Of a stretch of 64,000 nt of DNA, positions 33,350-43,800 are shown one piece after another. How positions within the stretch are numbered: the stretch's first letter is position 1; each line of letters opens with the position of its first letter. The stretch comes from Pisaster brevispinus. Its lineage: Eukaryota > Echinodermata > Asteroidea > Forcipulatida > Asteriidae. The translations under genes were made by a program, and so were the position numbers. Below the pieces are notes generated by a model. The model saw nothing but the letters and a program-made list of their open reading frames with translations, ran no database searches and was not told where the DNA came from. The stretch spans positions 5,495,698 to 5,559,697 of the forward strand of contig JAMKCF010000015.1 in assembly GCA_023634235.1 (NCBI GenBank), in the 5' to 3' direction.

Positions 33350-33695
33350 GGTTGAAAAAGTTTAGTTCACCAGGAAACAAGGAGTGACTGGGTGTTGCTG
33401 ACCGAAAAGGACACATCACACAACAAATCCATGTGAAAATGTTTATATTTTCGTCCGGTGAACAGAAATGGCGCCCTCTACCGAACTGAAACTAGTGGGG
33501 CGCCCTCTTTAGTTGGGAGCTTCATCATGTCGTACCCCTTGACTCCACTAGTTATAACTGTATTCATTTCTCAGAGAGTACCGTTTGTTGTGATTTCGCA
33601 ATGTGACTCCTCCCCCCGGCCGGACGATCGATCCCGTGCATTGCCGTGTGTGCACTGCGTCCGTCAATTGACTGTGTGGTTGACATAACGAAACG
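33350..33695. promoter_or_regulatory. Candidate bidirectional promoter between PLA2G12 and SAMD8
   Basis: Only about 346 bp separate the PLA2G12 ATG (33349, minus) from the predicted SAMD8 ATG (33696, plus). The interval holds two GGCGCCCTCT boxes (near 33471 and 33501) whose core resembles part of a CTCF site, and a GC-rich stretch CCCGGCCGGACGATCGATCC near 33616. No TATA box is obvious. Promoter function is inference. Confidence 0.5.
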
Positions 33696-33727
33696 ATGAA
33701 GGCGACACGACATCATCCTAAGAAAAG
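33696..33727 (+). CDS. SAMD8: SAMD8 predicted exon 1
   Basis: ATG followed by KATRHHPKK and donor AAAAG|GTATAA, phase 2. Joined to acceptor ATTCAAG at 34431 it restores Arg11 and the SAM frame. The choice rests on phase and position only. Confidence 0.5.
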
Positions 33728-36700
33728 GTATAATCTTTACATTTTCATGATATTTTGAGAGGGGAAAAAAACCCAGTTGAGTGGATAATTTAATGTTCTA
33801 AAGACACTCATAATGAGGTCGAGGTGTGCATAAATCTAACTAGGAATAGGATAGGAGCTCTTCCCTCCTGACCTGACCTCATTTGATTTTGAGTGTCGCT
33901 CCTAGAAATAAGAAAGGAGCTGATCATTATCAAGATCAAGATCAAGACAAAAGTTGAAATGAAAGTGAAAGACACTGCCCTTTTTGCCATCAATCAAAAT
34001 GTCAATATCATTCAACATTGATCAATAACCATGGATAGAGGTAGTTCTACCTCTATGGACTAACTTATTAACATGAGTAACTATTACCCGTGACCGAGTG
34101 AGTGAGTGAGTACACAAATGTAGTAACTGTAGAGTGTACTGTCTGACTGTACAGCTGGCTAGCACATAGCAGGTGAGCAGTCACACCATTACACATTCGT
34201 CACAGTCACAACTCACATTAATGATAAGTGGATATATTGCCAACACTGGCTAAACTTTATGATTTTTTTTATTTTAATAAGCCGGCAAAACTTGTATGTA
34301 GGGCTAGGGCTCCTCCACTAGTTAGTATGTAAGATACTTCCTAAATTATAAAATATCCACTTTAAAAACATTTAATTCCCAGTAAATAAAACTTTGTATA
34401 GCTAATCTTTGTCACATCTTTCATATTCAAGACTGAGAGCTGTTGTTGTCAACTTGCCCAATAACAAGAGTGTGCATCATTGGACCTCGGACGATGTTGC
34501 CGAGTTCTTACATGCGAATGGGATGGGCCAGTACTCGGAGCTGCTGTGCCTACACAATGAGATCGATGGCGAGGTCTTGCTGCTACTGAAGGAGTTGGAC
34601 CTCCGGCTTCCACCGATATCTGTCCCTGTCCTGGCACATATTAAGAGGTTGATGATGCTGATTGATCACTTGCAAGAAAAAGAGAGGGGGTCGTCGCACT
34701 TCACCAATGGATCATCTAAATTAGCTGACTTCCTAAGCAAGGAAAGTAGCCTAGAGCTGGGCCACATCAGCCAGCAACTGAACGCTTTCAGTTTCAGTGA
34801 CGATGAAGATTACCAAAGCTCTCATTCCACGCCGCAGTCAAGACGATCGTCCGGGCCGAAGTTCCAGCCGGAATATAGGAAGACGCTTCTCAGTTTCATA
34901 TACGCAACGTCGGTGGCGCTACTGACCGCTTTCGTGATGACCATCGCTCACGATCGCGTGCCGGACATGGCTAAGTTTCCCCCGTTGCCGGATGTCTTTC
35001 TAGACAGTGTCCCAAGGATAGAGTGGGCATTTGAGGCTTGTGAAACTTGTGCCATCACGCTGGCTTTCATTTTTGTAATCGTCTTAATTCTTCATAAGCA
35101 CAGGTAAATCTTATTCCCTGTATGTCATTGCAACCATGACTGCTATTTTCATCATGCAAATATGAACCCGACTATTTTGTTATGGTTGTGTTGGTACCAA
35201 CGAGGGAAGACCAAAGTGGCTAAACCATTATTGTAACATTTTTGTAACCAAGTTATTTTTTTCTCAAGTCAAGTCAAGTTGCAAGTCATCTTTGCTCAAG
35301 TCAATTCAAGTCGCAAGTCAATGAAATTGGTGTCTCGAGTCCGACTCATGTCCGGGTCAGCGACTCGAGTCAACAACACTGGGTCTTAATCCTCAATATG
35401 TGGTGATGGTTCTGGTTCATTTGCGATTTATTTTCTCAAAGTGATTCCTTAAGATTGAATAAAATTATTCTTTATTCTCACTTGAGTTGTGGACAAGTCG
35501 ACAAATGATCACGGCGTTTGCTCTCACGAGATTATACTGCTCTCGCTGGCTCCTGACTACTGCCCCAATTAAATAGGGCCATAGTCATGAGAGCAGTTTA
35601 GTCAACTCTTGTGGAGCAGCAGTGTCGCAAGAGTACAGGTACAAGAGAGCCGTTGCGCTATCGCTGCGACAAACGTTTAACGACTTGTTCACAAGTCTAC
35701 ATTCTCACCAATTCTTACAAGTCTACATTTTCACCAATTCTTACAAGTCTACGTTCTCACCAGTTCTTGCAAGTCTATTTTCTCATAGATTCTTACAAGT
35801 CTACATTTTCACAAATTCTTACAAGTGTACATTCTCACCATTACATGGTTTCCTCCTTCCAGGTCCATAATACTGCGGAGATTCTTTGCCCTGACTGGCT
35901 CGTGCTTTCTGCTTCGGTGTCTCACCATGTTCGTCACGTCAATGTCCGTCCCTGGCAGTCATCTGCAGTGCAGTGGCAAGGTACATCCATCCTGGCCTAT
36001 CCTAGGCCTATCCTAGGCCTATTCTAGGCCTATCCTAGGCCTATACTAGGCCTATCCTAGGCCTATCCTAGGCCTATCCGGGAAGTATTGAGATCAGTGA
36101 CCTTAACTTTCAGATGAGTAAGGATTGAAAAAAAATTATGCAAAATTCAGCTGCGTCTCAGTAGAGTTAGTGTTTTCATATTAAGATGTTTTTCAACGGC
36201 TCAGGAAAGTACTGCAAATTTTACATCTATTTAATCATTGCAGTACCCCCAGCTAAACTGACTCTAGCTGCTGGGCAAGCGTGGTGGTCTAGTGGTATGA
36301 CATCTGCTCTAGAATGGCAAATGTTGTGGGTTCGAATCCCGACCGAGTAAGATGCCTGTTTTTCTTCTTTTTTTCACAGAACCTGGGGAAAGAAAGTACT
36401 GAGTGTACAGTGCTTAACACACATCAGTGTACTGGTAAAAACAGAAATTGTATATTGAGATATGTTATATTAACTGTCGCCCCCCCCCCCCACCTCCTCT
36501 CTCTCTCTTACTGTCGTGCAGGTGTATGGAAATTACTGGATCAAAATGGAGAGGGCCTTGGAGATAATGTCCGGCCTAGGCATGAGCGTAACAGGTGTCC
36601 ACACCTGTGGGGATTACATGTTCAGTGGACACACCATATGTCTGACTATGTTCAACTTCTTTATAACGGAATGTGAGTATGGCTTGTTATGATGTGAAGG

Positions 36701-38438
36701 ACTGTTTTTATCAAGACTTTTGCTTCTACGGTTTAGAACGTCATTCTGCTGAGCAAAATAATTTGCAGGTGACCAGTCACCAACAATGCCATTAACATTA
36801 CACGGTATTTTGCCTGGCAACCTGTTTCTGCTAAGCTAGATGTTTCTGTGCTAATCAAATTTCTGTGCTTAACAGCTCCGTGAATTTTGGCCTACCTTCC
36901 ACCTGTACGCTGTAGATGCCCTCAAACACTGACGAGACGTAGCATCGCTAAACCTTGACCAGTTTCCCCAGCAAACTGGTCCCAGAGTGCCGCAAACCCG
37001 TGAAAGTTAACAGCACTGTTGCGCCATCTCTTTCCCAAAAAACATACCTCACTTCCTAATTTGTCCCCACTGTACCACCTTCCAGACTGGTTAAACCTCA
37101 CAAGAAATCAACAACACTGATATCTCGTCGCTTCCTCGTCGATTAACCCTCGGCATTAAACCCTAATCCCTATAGCTTGCCATATTCTAGGACTACTACA
37201 TCCTACATGACGTATTGTCTCAAATCATTGTGAGAAAATCGCATCACTAATCCCCCGTCTCCTTTTCATTCAGGTCCTCTTGTAGCTTGGCTTACCTTAA
37301 TATTTCCACCTCTAGGCAATCTTCTAGATTGCCTCATGCCCTCATGAAATATTTAAAACACTGATCTCATCTCATCACTGATAACATCTAAAAATTTCAT
37401 CTCTTTTCCTATGAGACCCCCGATAGGTTCCCTTATCAGCACCACCCCCAACTCAACTCTTTCCCCATGAGATCCTCCATAGGTTCACTTTTCCAGTATT
37501 GCCTCATAAATTGCCTCATACCCTCGCAAAACAATAGCAACACAAATAATTAATTTATTTCCCCAAAAGATTTCCTCGAAGCTTGACTTGCCCAAATACC
37601 GACACTTCAAGCACTCAAGCACTCACAAGACAATTAATAGCAACCTCATCTTTCCCCAAAAGATGTCCCCGTAGCTTGACTTACCGAAAAAACAACTGCC
37701 TCAGTACTACCTCCTTGATTGCCTCATACCCTCACAAGACATATACCTGCATCTCTTGCCCCAAAATATTTCCTCGAAGCTTGACTTACATGATAAAAAC
37801 CTACCCGAGTACAACTTCCTTGATTGCCTCATACCCTTAAGGGCCATGTCACACGAGGCAATTTACAGGCAACCAGTTCCAGGCAATCTCCATGAAGAAA
37901 AGACATTCACAATTCATTGTTCATATACTTTTCTTGGGGATCATAAGACATTGCTTGAAAAATGACTCCTGTGCTACCAAAGTGGCACTGTACCATGCAC
38001 TACAGTTGGTTGCCTCCAAGTTGCCTGTAAAAGTTGCCTGGTGTGACAAGGCCCTAAGAGACATTACCAACACAAGTACCTCGTCTGTTTCTCCCAACAG
38101 ATTCCCCACGAAGTATGACTTACCTCCACACGACCTCCTGGGTCCTCAACCTCTTTGGGACCTTCTTCATACTTGCCGCTCACGAGCATTACTCCATCGA
38201 TGTGGTTATCGCGTTCTGCATTACCTCACGCCTCTTCCTGTACTACCACACCCTCGCCAACACCCACTCCCTCCATCAGACCGACGGGAGGATGAAGGTC
38301 TGGTTCCCAATGTTCTCCTACTTTGAAGACAAGGTGGATAACGTGGTGCCCAATGAGTACGAGTGGCCATTCTCTCTGCCCCGTTTTTCCGCTGTGAGCA
38401 GACTCTGGCAGAGAAGAAAAGTTAAGAAAGATAAATAA
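33696..38438 (+). CDS. SAMD8: SAMD8 / SMSr (sphingomyelin synthase-related, ceramide phosphoethanolamine synthase), complete, 5 exons
   Basis: The predicted 436-aa ER membrane protein has an N-terminal SAM domain (about 25-93, [20 protein letters not shown]) followed by the SMS/PAP2 transmembrane fold. The SAMD8 type is shown by [49 protein letters not shown] and VPNEYEWPF. Catalytic residues are intact: [10 protein letters not shown] (His311) and AHEHYSID (His354, Asp358). SMSr makes ceramide phosphoethanolamine and is thought to sense ceramide. No in-frame ATG precedes the SAM domain in exon 2, so the start must be upstream; the short exon 33696-33727 fits in phase but is a prediction. Introns carry minisatellites and MITEs. 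Confidence 0.95.
34432..35103 (+). CDS. SAMD8: SAMD8 exon 2
   Basis: Residues 12-234: SAM domain, Ser-rich linker ([12 protein letters not shown]), first membrane segment ([20 protein letters not shown]) and the second ([13 protein letters not shown]) ending HKH plus two bases of Arg235. Donor CACAG|GTAAAT. Confidence 0.93.
35270..35372. repeat. Degenerate CAAGT(C)-rich repeat
   Basis: Short units around TCAAGTCAAGT(T)GCAAGTCA in the intron between SAMD8 exons 2 and 3. Confidence 0.65.
35691..35846. repeat. 26-bp minisatellite ending ~16 bp before SAMD8 exon 3
   Basis: About six units of ACAAGTCTACATTCTCACCA plus ATTCTT. The last unit merges into the pyrimidine tract of the exon 3 acceptor. 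Confidence 0.9.
35863..35980 (+). CDS. SAMD8: SAMD8 exon 3
   Basis: Residues 236-274 ([39 protein letters not shown]). Acceptor CTTCCAG, donor AAG|GTACAT. Confidence 0.96.
35990..36079. repeat. 11-bp minisatellite starting ~10 bp after SAMD8 exon 3
   Basis: Eight units of CCTATCCTAGG, each holding the palindrome CCTAGG. Confidence 0.92.
36277..36450 (+). repeat. tRNA-derived SINE in a SAMD8 intron
   Basis: GCGTGGTGGTCTAGTGGTAT (A box) and GTGGGTTCGAATCCCGACC (B box), then non-tRNA GAAAGTACTGAGTGTACAGT. The cloverleaf is imperfect and the 3' body marks it as a SINE. Confidence 0.7.
36522..36672 (+). CDS. SAMD8: SAMD8 exon 4, catalytic C3 motif
   Basis: Residues 275-324, including [16 protein letters not shown] and FNFFITE, plus one base of Tyr325. 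Acceptor GTCGTGCAG, donor AAT|GTGAGT. Confidence 0.96.
36735..36890. repeat. MITE family M1 copy in a SAMD8 intron
   Basis: Interior GTGACCAGTCACCAACAATG and GGCAACCTGTTTCTGCTAAG, right arm GCTTAACAGCTCCGTGAATT. The left arm is decayed. Confidence 0.65.
37020..38110. repeat. Degenerate ~100-bp tandem array running into the SAMD8 exon 5 acceptor
   Basis: At least six units, each with a pyrimidine-rich CTCTTTCCCCAAAAGAT block, then TTCCTCGAAGCTTGACTTRC, then GATTGCCTCATACCCTC. Clear units start near 37260, 37400, 37460, 37555, 37655 and 37755. The true acceptor region (CTCCCAACAG, then ATTCCCCACGAAGTATGACT) is one more unit. MITE M2 interrupts the last spacer. Confidence 0.75.
37841..38054. 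repeat. MITE family M2 copy 1, TAA target duplication
   Basis: Ends GGGCCATGTCACACGAGGCA and GGTGTGACAAGGCCC, flanked by TAA on both sides (37838-37840, 38055-38057). It lies 46 bp upstream of SAMD8 exon 5. Confidence 0.9.
38101..38438 (+). CDS. SAMD8: SAMD8 exon 5 with stop, catalytic C4 motif
   Basis: Residues 326-436. It starts at [19 protein letters not shown], contains [14 protein letters not shown], and ends RRKVKKDK with TAA. Acceptor CTCCCAACAG. The acceptor and first ~25 bp resemble the tandem array in the preceding intron. Confidence 0.95.
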
Positions 38439-38971
38439 GATCCAAGTTCACAACTAACATTTTTGTTGTAAAGACTAATCATTTAAACCGTGCCAGCCTT
38501 GAGCATATGAATGCCCAAAAGTCCAACAAATAATGACAAATTTAAATTCCATAGACCCTCATCCTGTCTGACCATTCGTCAGCACCATCCAATGTAGTTT
38601 TTTATGAGAGGTGCTATGCAAGACTGTAATATGGTATTGTTTGGTGAATGCATCTACACAATACACACGTGTTTAGCGTTAGATCTGTGTGCACAGTTGT
38701 GCCACCTTACTCAAACCTGTGCAGTTGAATGGTTGGTTCAACTCCGGAAAATTCTTACCATGAGTTGGAAGGTTTAATAAGTATACATGCAGGCTGCCGC
38801 CATTTGGGTTGTTCCATTGTAAATTTTGTGTTGTGCCTTGGTGAGCTAAACCACTTCGAGCAGGGTCTAATATCAAAGCTCTGCTTACCACCTAATTCTG
38901 TGCTTCACAGCCCAAGTCTTGTTGTCCATGCACATGGAGTGTGCCACGCACACGCAGTGCACACAGTTTCT

Positions 38972-39156
38972 GTGTTACAGTCACTCTGTGAACATTCCTT
39001 TTTTCTCCGCACACTTAAAAGAAAAACCTATTCTTTACCATTGTAAAAAAACACTGTGTGGACGTGTGTAAGCCCACATAGTGTTTCAAGTCCTTACATT
39101 ATGTGGACCTCTTTTGTTCTCGGGTCCACACTTTGTATGTAGCGTTTAAACACTGT
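38972..39156 (+). repeat. Interspersed repeat R3 copy 1
   Basis: Matches 56434-56620: GCAGTCACTCTGTG-type start, ACACTGTGTGGACGTGTGTA, CCTCTTTTGTTCTC and GGTCCACACTT. Confidence 0.8.
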
Positions 39157-40302
39157 ATCTATATCGGCCTATGGACTCTGTCTTGGCCAAGGGATTCGCT
39201 CGATCCAACTGCCTGAATCAGAGGATAAGACCGTGGGGGGGGGGGGCAAGTGAAACAAAGCGATGGCGCAAGACAGTCTATCAACCAAAGCTAACGGCCC
39301 ATAGAATCACATGCTTTACAGGGCACTGTAAGCGCAGAATTCTGTGGTAAGCAGAGCCATGAAATTAGGCCTCGATGCAGGGTTTGCTCTTATCTTTTTA
39401 AGTGACTGGCCAGCAGGAACAATTAGCTTGTCATTTTATTACTAGTCCACCAGATCTTTTTCACTGGTCTGTATTTCAAAAGAAATAGGGATGCTTTTCA
39501 ACACTGAAGTAGCCAGGCTGTCCCACTTGGGATGTCTTTTGACTGGTCCTCAGGTGTTTTAACTGGCATTTGGCCAGCTGACCACTAGGCCCTATTAAAG
39601 GGAGCACGCTGTGGCATGATTATGATTATGAGGTACGTGTAAGCAATACAGTGGCTAGGTATTGGTGATGAAGAGTGTGGTTCAATGAATCAGATTATGG
39701 CATACGAATAGGAGCTTAAACTGGAATCTTAAACACGACTCTAATCCTGCATTCACCAATTGTCTGTGCTCCTTATATTTAACTTTAATAATTTATTTTG
39801 CCAGTCTTTAATTTAAAACATTCATCAAAAACATTGTTCATCAAATACAGGGACGAGAAATTGTAGGCTTTTGTCTGATTTCGAACAATTTTACATAAGC
39901 CTGATGAAAAAAAAAGTAGCTGTTATTTTGTAAAACATATAGGCTGAAGGTGAAGAATTGCAAATTTGAGACAAATGTTAAAATGTTGTCGTTGCCAAAA
40001 ATATGTTATATTGTCTCTCTCGGCAGTTTGGATTGTTTTATCCTTTTCAGTTCACAGTTTTACACACTTTATATCATTTTAAATTGCGACAAAAGTAAGG
40101 ATACTTTTGAACATGATCAAATCCCAGACAATACATAGACTGGTTTTCTCTTTTTCTTTTCTTTTTTGTGGGGTTTAACTAAAATATGGATATGCAAGTA
40201 TTAATTGTGTTTTCAAGAGTTGGTAGAATGGTATGTTTTTTGAGAAGTAGAGGATGCAAATGAATTTACTCTTTGAAAAAAAAATAACCCAGTAATATAT
40301 TG

Positions 40303-40450
40303 TCCTTTTCGAAACCAGGGATTGCCGGCTTGGGGTCTGGCTTTGGCTGATTCAAGCCCCATAAGGAAAGCGCATGTTTTCTGAATAACTGACTGAACCT
40401 AAGCCTAAGCCCAAGCTTGAGCCTGAGCCAAAGCCATGATTTCGAAAAGA
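40303..40450. repeat. Short inverted-repeat element (M12)
   Basis: CCTTTTCGAAACC at the left and TGATTTCGAAAAGAG at the right, with inner arms TGGCTTTGGCT/GAGCCAAAGCCA. A relative lies at 58095-58205 (CCTTTTCGACGG, AAGGAAAGCGCA). Confidence 0.6.
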
Positions 40451-40645
40451 GCCTGTATTATCCTTAAATCATGGAGGAGATTTTTGTCTGAATGAACATT
40501 TAATATTTGCCTGGTTAAAAAATTCTTTATAGTAGATTTTGTTTTCTTCAGAAAATAAGGAAATCGTGCTCTTTGCTCTTCTTCACTCACGCTGAGGAAA
40601 CTGTTCCAAGAAGCTTCTTGAAATTAATAACTCCAGGTGAAACAA

Positions 40646-41026
40646 GGGCCCAAATTCATAGGGCTGCTTATGTAGAAAATATTCCTTTAATATTTTCTGC
40701 TGAGCAAATATTAGCAGGATACCAGTCACAGGTGGAAATGACAAATGGCAATGCGCCTGGTAACCATAGTCTTGTATTTTATAATTTTGCTGTGCTGAGC
40801 TACTTTTTGTGCTTCAGCAGCTCTATAAAAGTGGGCCAAATTTCATAGAACTGTTAAGCACAAAAATTGCTGAGCACAGAAAAAGCCTGCTAAGCAGAAA
40901 CAGGTTACCAGCCAGAAAAAAATAAATACAAAATAATAGTGTCTTTTGTTTGTGACTGGTTCCCTGTTAACTTCTGCTTGGCATAACATTTTGCTAAGCA
41001 CCATTTTTTGTCTATGAAATTGGGTC
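40646..41026. repeat. Two M1 MITE copies head-to-tail
   Basis: The first copy spans about 40646-40836 and the second 40832-41026. They meet at GTGGGCCAAATTTCATAG. Interior boxes AGGATACCAGTCACA and CAGGTTACCAGCCAG show that the second is in reverse orientation. Confidence 0.8.
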
Positions 41027-41075
41027 AAAAATGTGGAAATGCCATAGACTTTATGTGGTGTGTTGTAAAATAAAT

Positions 41076-41199
41076 ATTGAATACATGCGAGTGCATTGTC
41101 ACAGAATATAATCACGAGGTGAAAATTGGCTTTTCCTAATAGTCCAGGTTTCACCTTATGATTATAATCTACGACAATGCACTCACATGCATTCAATGT
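41076..41199. repeat. 124-bp near-perfect hairpin
   Basis: ATTGAATACATGCGAGTGCA at the left and TGCACTCACATGCATTCAAT at the right, arms about 50 nt each, loop around TTGGCTTTTCCTAATAG. Confidence 0.85.
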
Positions 41200-41504
41200 T
41201 TGTATTACATATGTCATAAATTATTCCCAGAAGTGAGTGAAACAAATTTTTATAAATAAATTATTATGTAAGTACAGAAAAAATAACGTTTTCGATTTAA
41301 TAATCTTTTCACAAATAATTTTTATATAATTGGATTTTGTACCATGTCTCCACAATTTGACAAGTGTGTATATTGTACAAAGCAGGAAACACTTTTGATA
41401 TTTTACTTTTTGAACTGTATAGGAAGTGATTACAATTTTAGCAAATCTGGTATAAATATAAGCAATTGTTGTTATTTGTTTATTATTTAATTTTTTTGTG
41501 AAGC

Positions 41505-42006
41505 AAGTTTGCCCCTAACAAGGCTAAAGCCACTCTCGGTAAGGAGCTACAAGAAGAAAGTATTCAAGACGAAAATAACTTAGGAGAGCTGAACGGCAAG
41601 GAGTTCCAAAGAAAGGCTATGCGTGGAATAAAGCTGTTGAAATGGCTCTTTTTTTTCTGTATCTCAGCAAAGCAAGAGTGTATGGGTGAGAACAAGCTGA
41701 AAGCCTGGTTGTCACGCTCAAACAACCTAATAGGAGGAACCAGGTCGGATACACTGGTGGCACATTTACCATTCTGTAGAACAGACAGAGGCTGGCTACA
41801 CGGTGGGAACGAGGTTGTAACGATGATCCAAACCCTTCACCAACAAGATTAACAACACGCTTCTGCAGTCTGTCTAATAAAGATAAATAACAGGCAGAAG
41901 CTCCGGCCCAAAATGTTAAACCTAGGAAATCACTGTCACATGTAGTCATGAAGATGTGCAGTGAAGATGGTGAAAAGAAGTTCAGTTTTAGATGTGGGAA
42001 GACCAA
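41505..42006 (-). pseudogene. 5'-truncated LINE, C-terminal end of reverse transcriptase
   Basis: A minus-strand frame has WAGASACYLSLLDRLQKRVV, then SSLQPRSHRVASLCLFYR, the conserved post-RT region of Jockey/CR1-type LINEs. An FIPRIAFLWNSLP-type end follows in another frame at 41617-41500. At least one frameshift and loss of all upstream RT motifs make it a dead fragment. Confidence 0.8.
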
Positions 42007-42180
42007 AGAAAGGGAGTTGTAAAATCACTGTTGTCTGAACGGTCAGCGGCTGACGCAATAACTTGGGGGGGGGGACCCATAAATGTGAACATGCGTGCGA
42101 GCGGGGAGTGTTCTAGGTGACGCCGGCTTTACGTAGGCGCCTATACTTGAAACAACGAATGGGTCTGATCTTATTTTACT

Positions 42181-42360
42181 ATGGACCTTATTATGCATTG
42201 ACGTCATCCAGCCGCCATCTTAGAGGTAAAACGGTGACGAAACAATCGAAACGCATACTGATTTGTACGCACGGCGCACGGGATTGGCCAATGAATAACC
42301 TCCTTTTGACCTCTAGGCAATGGCGCCCTACTCAAATGACGTCATGTGCATAAGGTCTAT
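42181..42360. repeat. MITE family M4 copy 2
   Basis: Starts ATGGACCTTATTATGCATTG and ends GTGCATAAGGTCTAT. It has TGACGTCA at the left (TTGACGTCATC) and AATGACGTCATG at the right. Confidence 0.87.
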
Positions 42361-42900
42361 TCCAAAAACGTGACATTAGTACAATTTGTTACAGATGTGC
42401 TGGATGAAGGTATGCGAGAGGCGAGTCTCTTGCACTAAGACATAATAAACAAGTCGGCGAGGTGTAGTCGATCGAGGCCAAGAGTTACAGTTTGGGAGAT
42501 GTTTTATAGGATTTTGGTGCTGGGGGAAGTCTTGAAACGTTCGAGTGAAACACTGACAACGCATGCGTGATTTAAACGGCAAATTGACTAAAGATTAACA
42601 CCTGAACTTGCTCATTGGAGTCTAAACAGCCTATGACAGCAGACGAATCAGCTGCCTCCGTGGTGTTTGCAGTAGATGTCAATATGGGACACTCCTGACT
42701 GTGAGCGCAGAGACCCCAGGTTCGCCCACTGGAGAGACCACAACGAAGCCCTTTTCAGGCTGCACCACACTAAACAGACCCAAATTCATGCGCCAAACTA
42801 ATTGTCATTTTTTTGTAAACCCACAGATACTTTTGAATAATAATGTTTTGGGGTCATGCAATAAATAGATTGTGTAAATATAACAATCTACCCGAACCTG

Positions 42901-43099
42901 TGGGCCCAATTTCATAAAGCCTGTAAGCAAAAAAGCTTGCTAAGCACATAACAATCTTGATTTCAATAGCAGAAACAAGTTACCAGCCAACATTCAATGA
43001 CGTTGACATTGTTGCCGCTGGTAACCTGCTCATTTCTTGCCAAGTAACGAAATTTGCTAAGCAGAATTTTCTGTTTAACAGCTTTGTGAAATTGGGCCC
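42901..43099. repeat. MITE family M1 copy
   Basis: TGGGCCCAATTTCATAAAGC at the left and TTTGTGAAATTGGGCCC at the right, with GTTACCAGCCAACATTCAAT inside. Confidence 0.85.
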
Positions 43100-43419
43100 T
43101 GGTGGCTCTGTGCGTCAACTTTTGAGGAAATTCGATAAATATAGACGTTAAAGTTGGTCCTATTTGGCTTTGGAATTTGAGGAGTGCTCATGAAAACTGG
43201 CAGCAAGTCGGGGAAAAAACACATGTTCGGAGGTGTTTTTCTTGGGTAATTAGCAAAAATTCCAAATTGCTGACCTGCCAAAAAATTGAAAAGAAATCTG
43301 AAGTTTAGTTGTCCGAAAAAAATAAGTTTTAATGGTTCTCAAGAGGCTGAGAGACTTAAAATATTTGTTGAGTATTTTTGAATATTTAGCATTTAGCATT
43401 GGTTGTTCTGGGAGTTTAT

Positions 43420-43560
43420 TTAGTGTGGTGCACCCTCACAGCAACGATCGAGATGATACCATCAAACACCGCATCAACACCAGCGGAGTACATCCTATAC
43501 GACAACGTCACACAGACCACTTCCACCCTCATGATGAAGTACAGTCCCCCGAGGTCACTT
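43420..43560 (+). pseudogene. Short Ty3/Gypsy-like reverse transcriptase remnant
   Basis: One frame reads DDTIKHRINTSGVHPIRQR, which matches the start of Gypsy-type RT (HRIDTG...PIRQR). No catalytic YxDD region, LTR or further frame is present. The assignment rests on a single ~15-residue motif. Confidence 0.5.
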
Positions 43561-43611
43561 AATTGGAGAAGCAAGCCATGCAAGAAGTCCATGGGCCTCA
43601 CCGGGGGGGGG

Positions 43612-43800
43612 GGGTGTTTCATAAAAGAACATAAGACAATTAATCCCAGCTATTAATCTTAAGTCTGAATCAATCTTAGTCTACAAATTTTTTTTTTCGG
43701 TTTCATAAAATCAATCTTAGCGTAAGATAAATTAAGTTTAAGATAAGATTAATATCAAAATTGCATCTTAAGACTTCAATATTGTTGACAGAGTCTACAG
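43612..43800. repeat. Repeat with TTTCATAAAA and ATCTTAAG boxes
   Basis: GTTTCATAAAAGAACATAAG and GTTTCATAAAATCAATCTTA with inverted CTTAAG boxes, related in style to M11. A poly-G tract precedes it at about 43604. Confidence 0.45.

Larger units (their letters stand above)
38439..41500. other. Region downstream of the SAMD8 stop
   Basis: It includes the SAMD8 3' UTR, whose end I cannot fix, repeat R3 (38972), a poly-G tract near 39236, a hairpin element (40303) and two M1 MITEs (40646-41026). No further coding exon seen. Confidence 0.5.

Noticed and set aside
33471..33512. Pair of CTCF binding sites
   Set aside because: Only the core AGGGCGCC-like half matches; the flanking part of the consensus is missing.
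36277..36350. Possible tRNA gene
   Set aside because: A and B boxes are good but stems are imperfect and SINE body sequence follows directly.
37892..38326. 144-codon plus-strand frame overlapping SAMD8 exon 5
   Set aside because: It reads MITE M2 and then exon 5 in the wrong frame.
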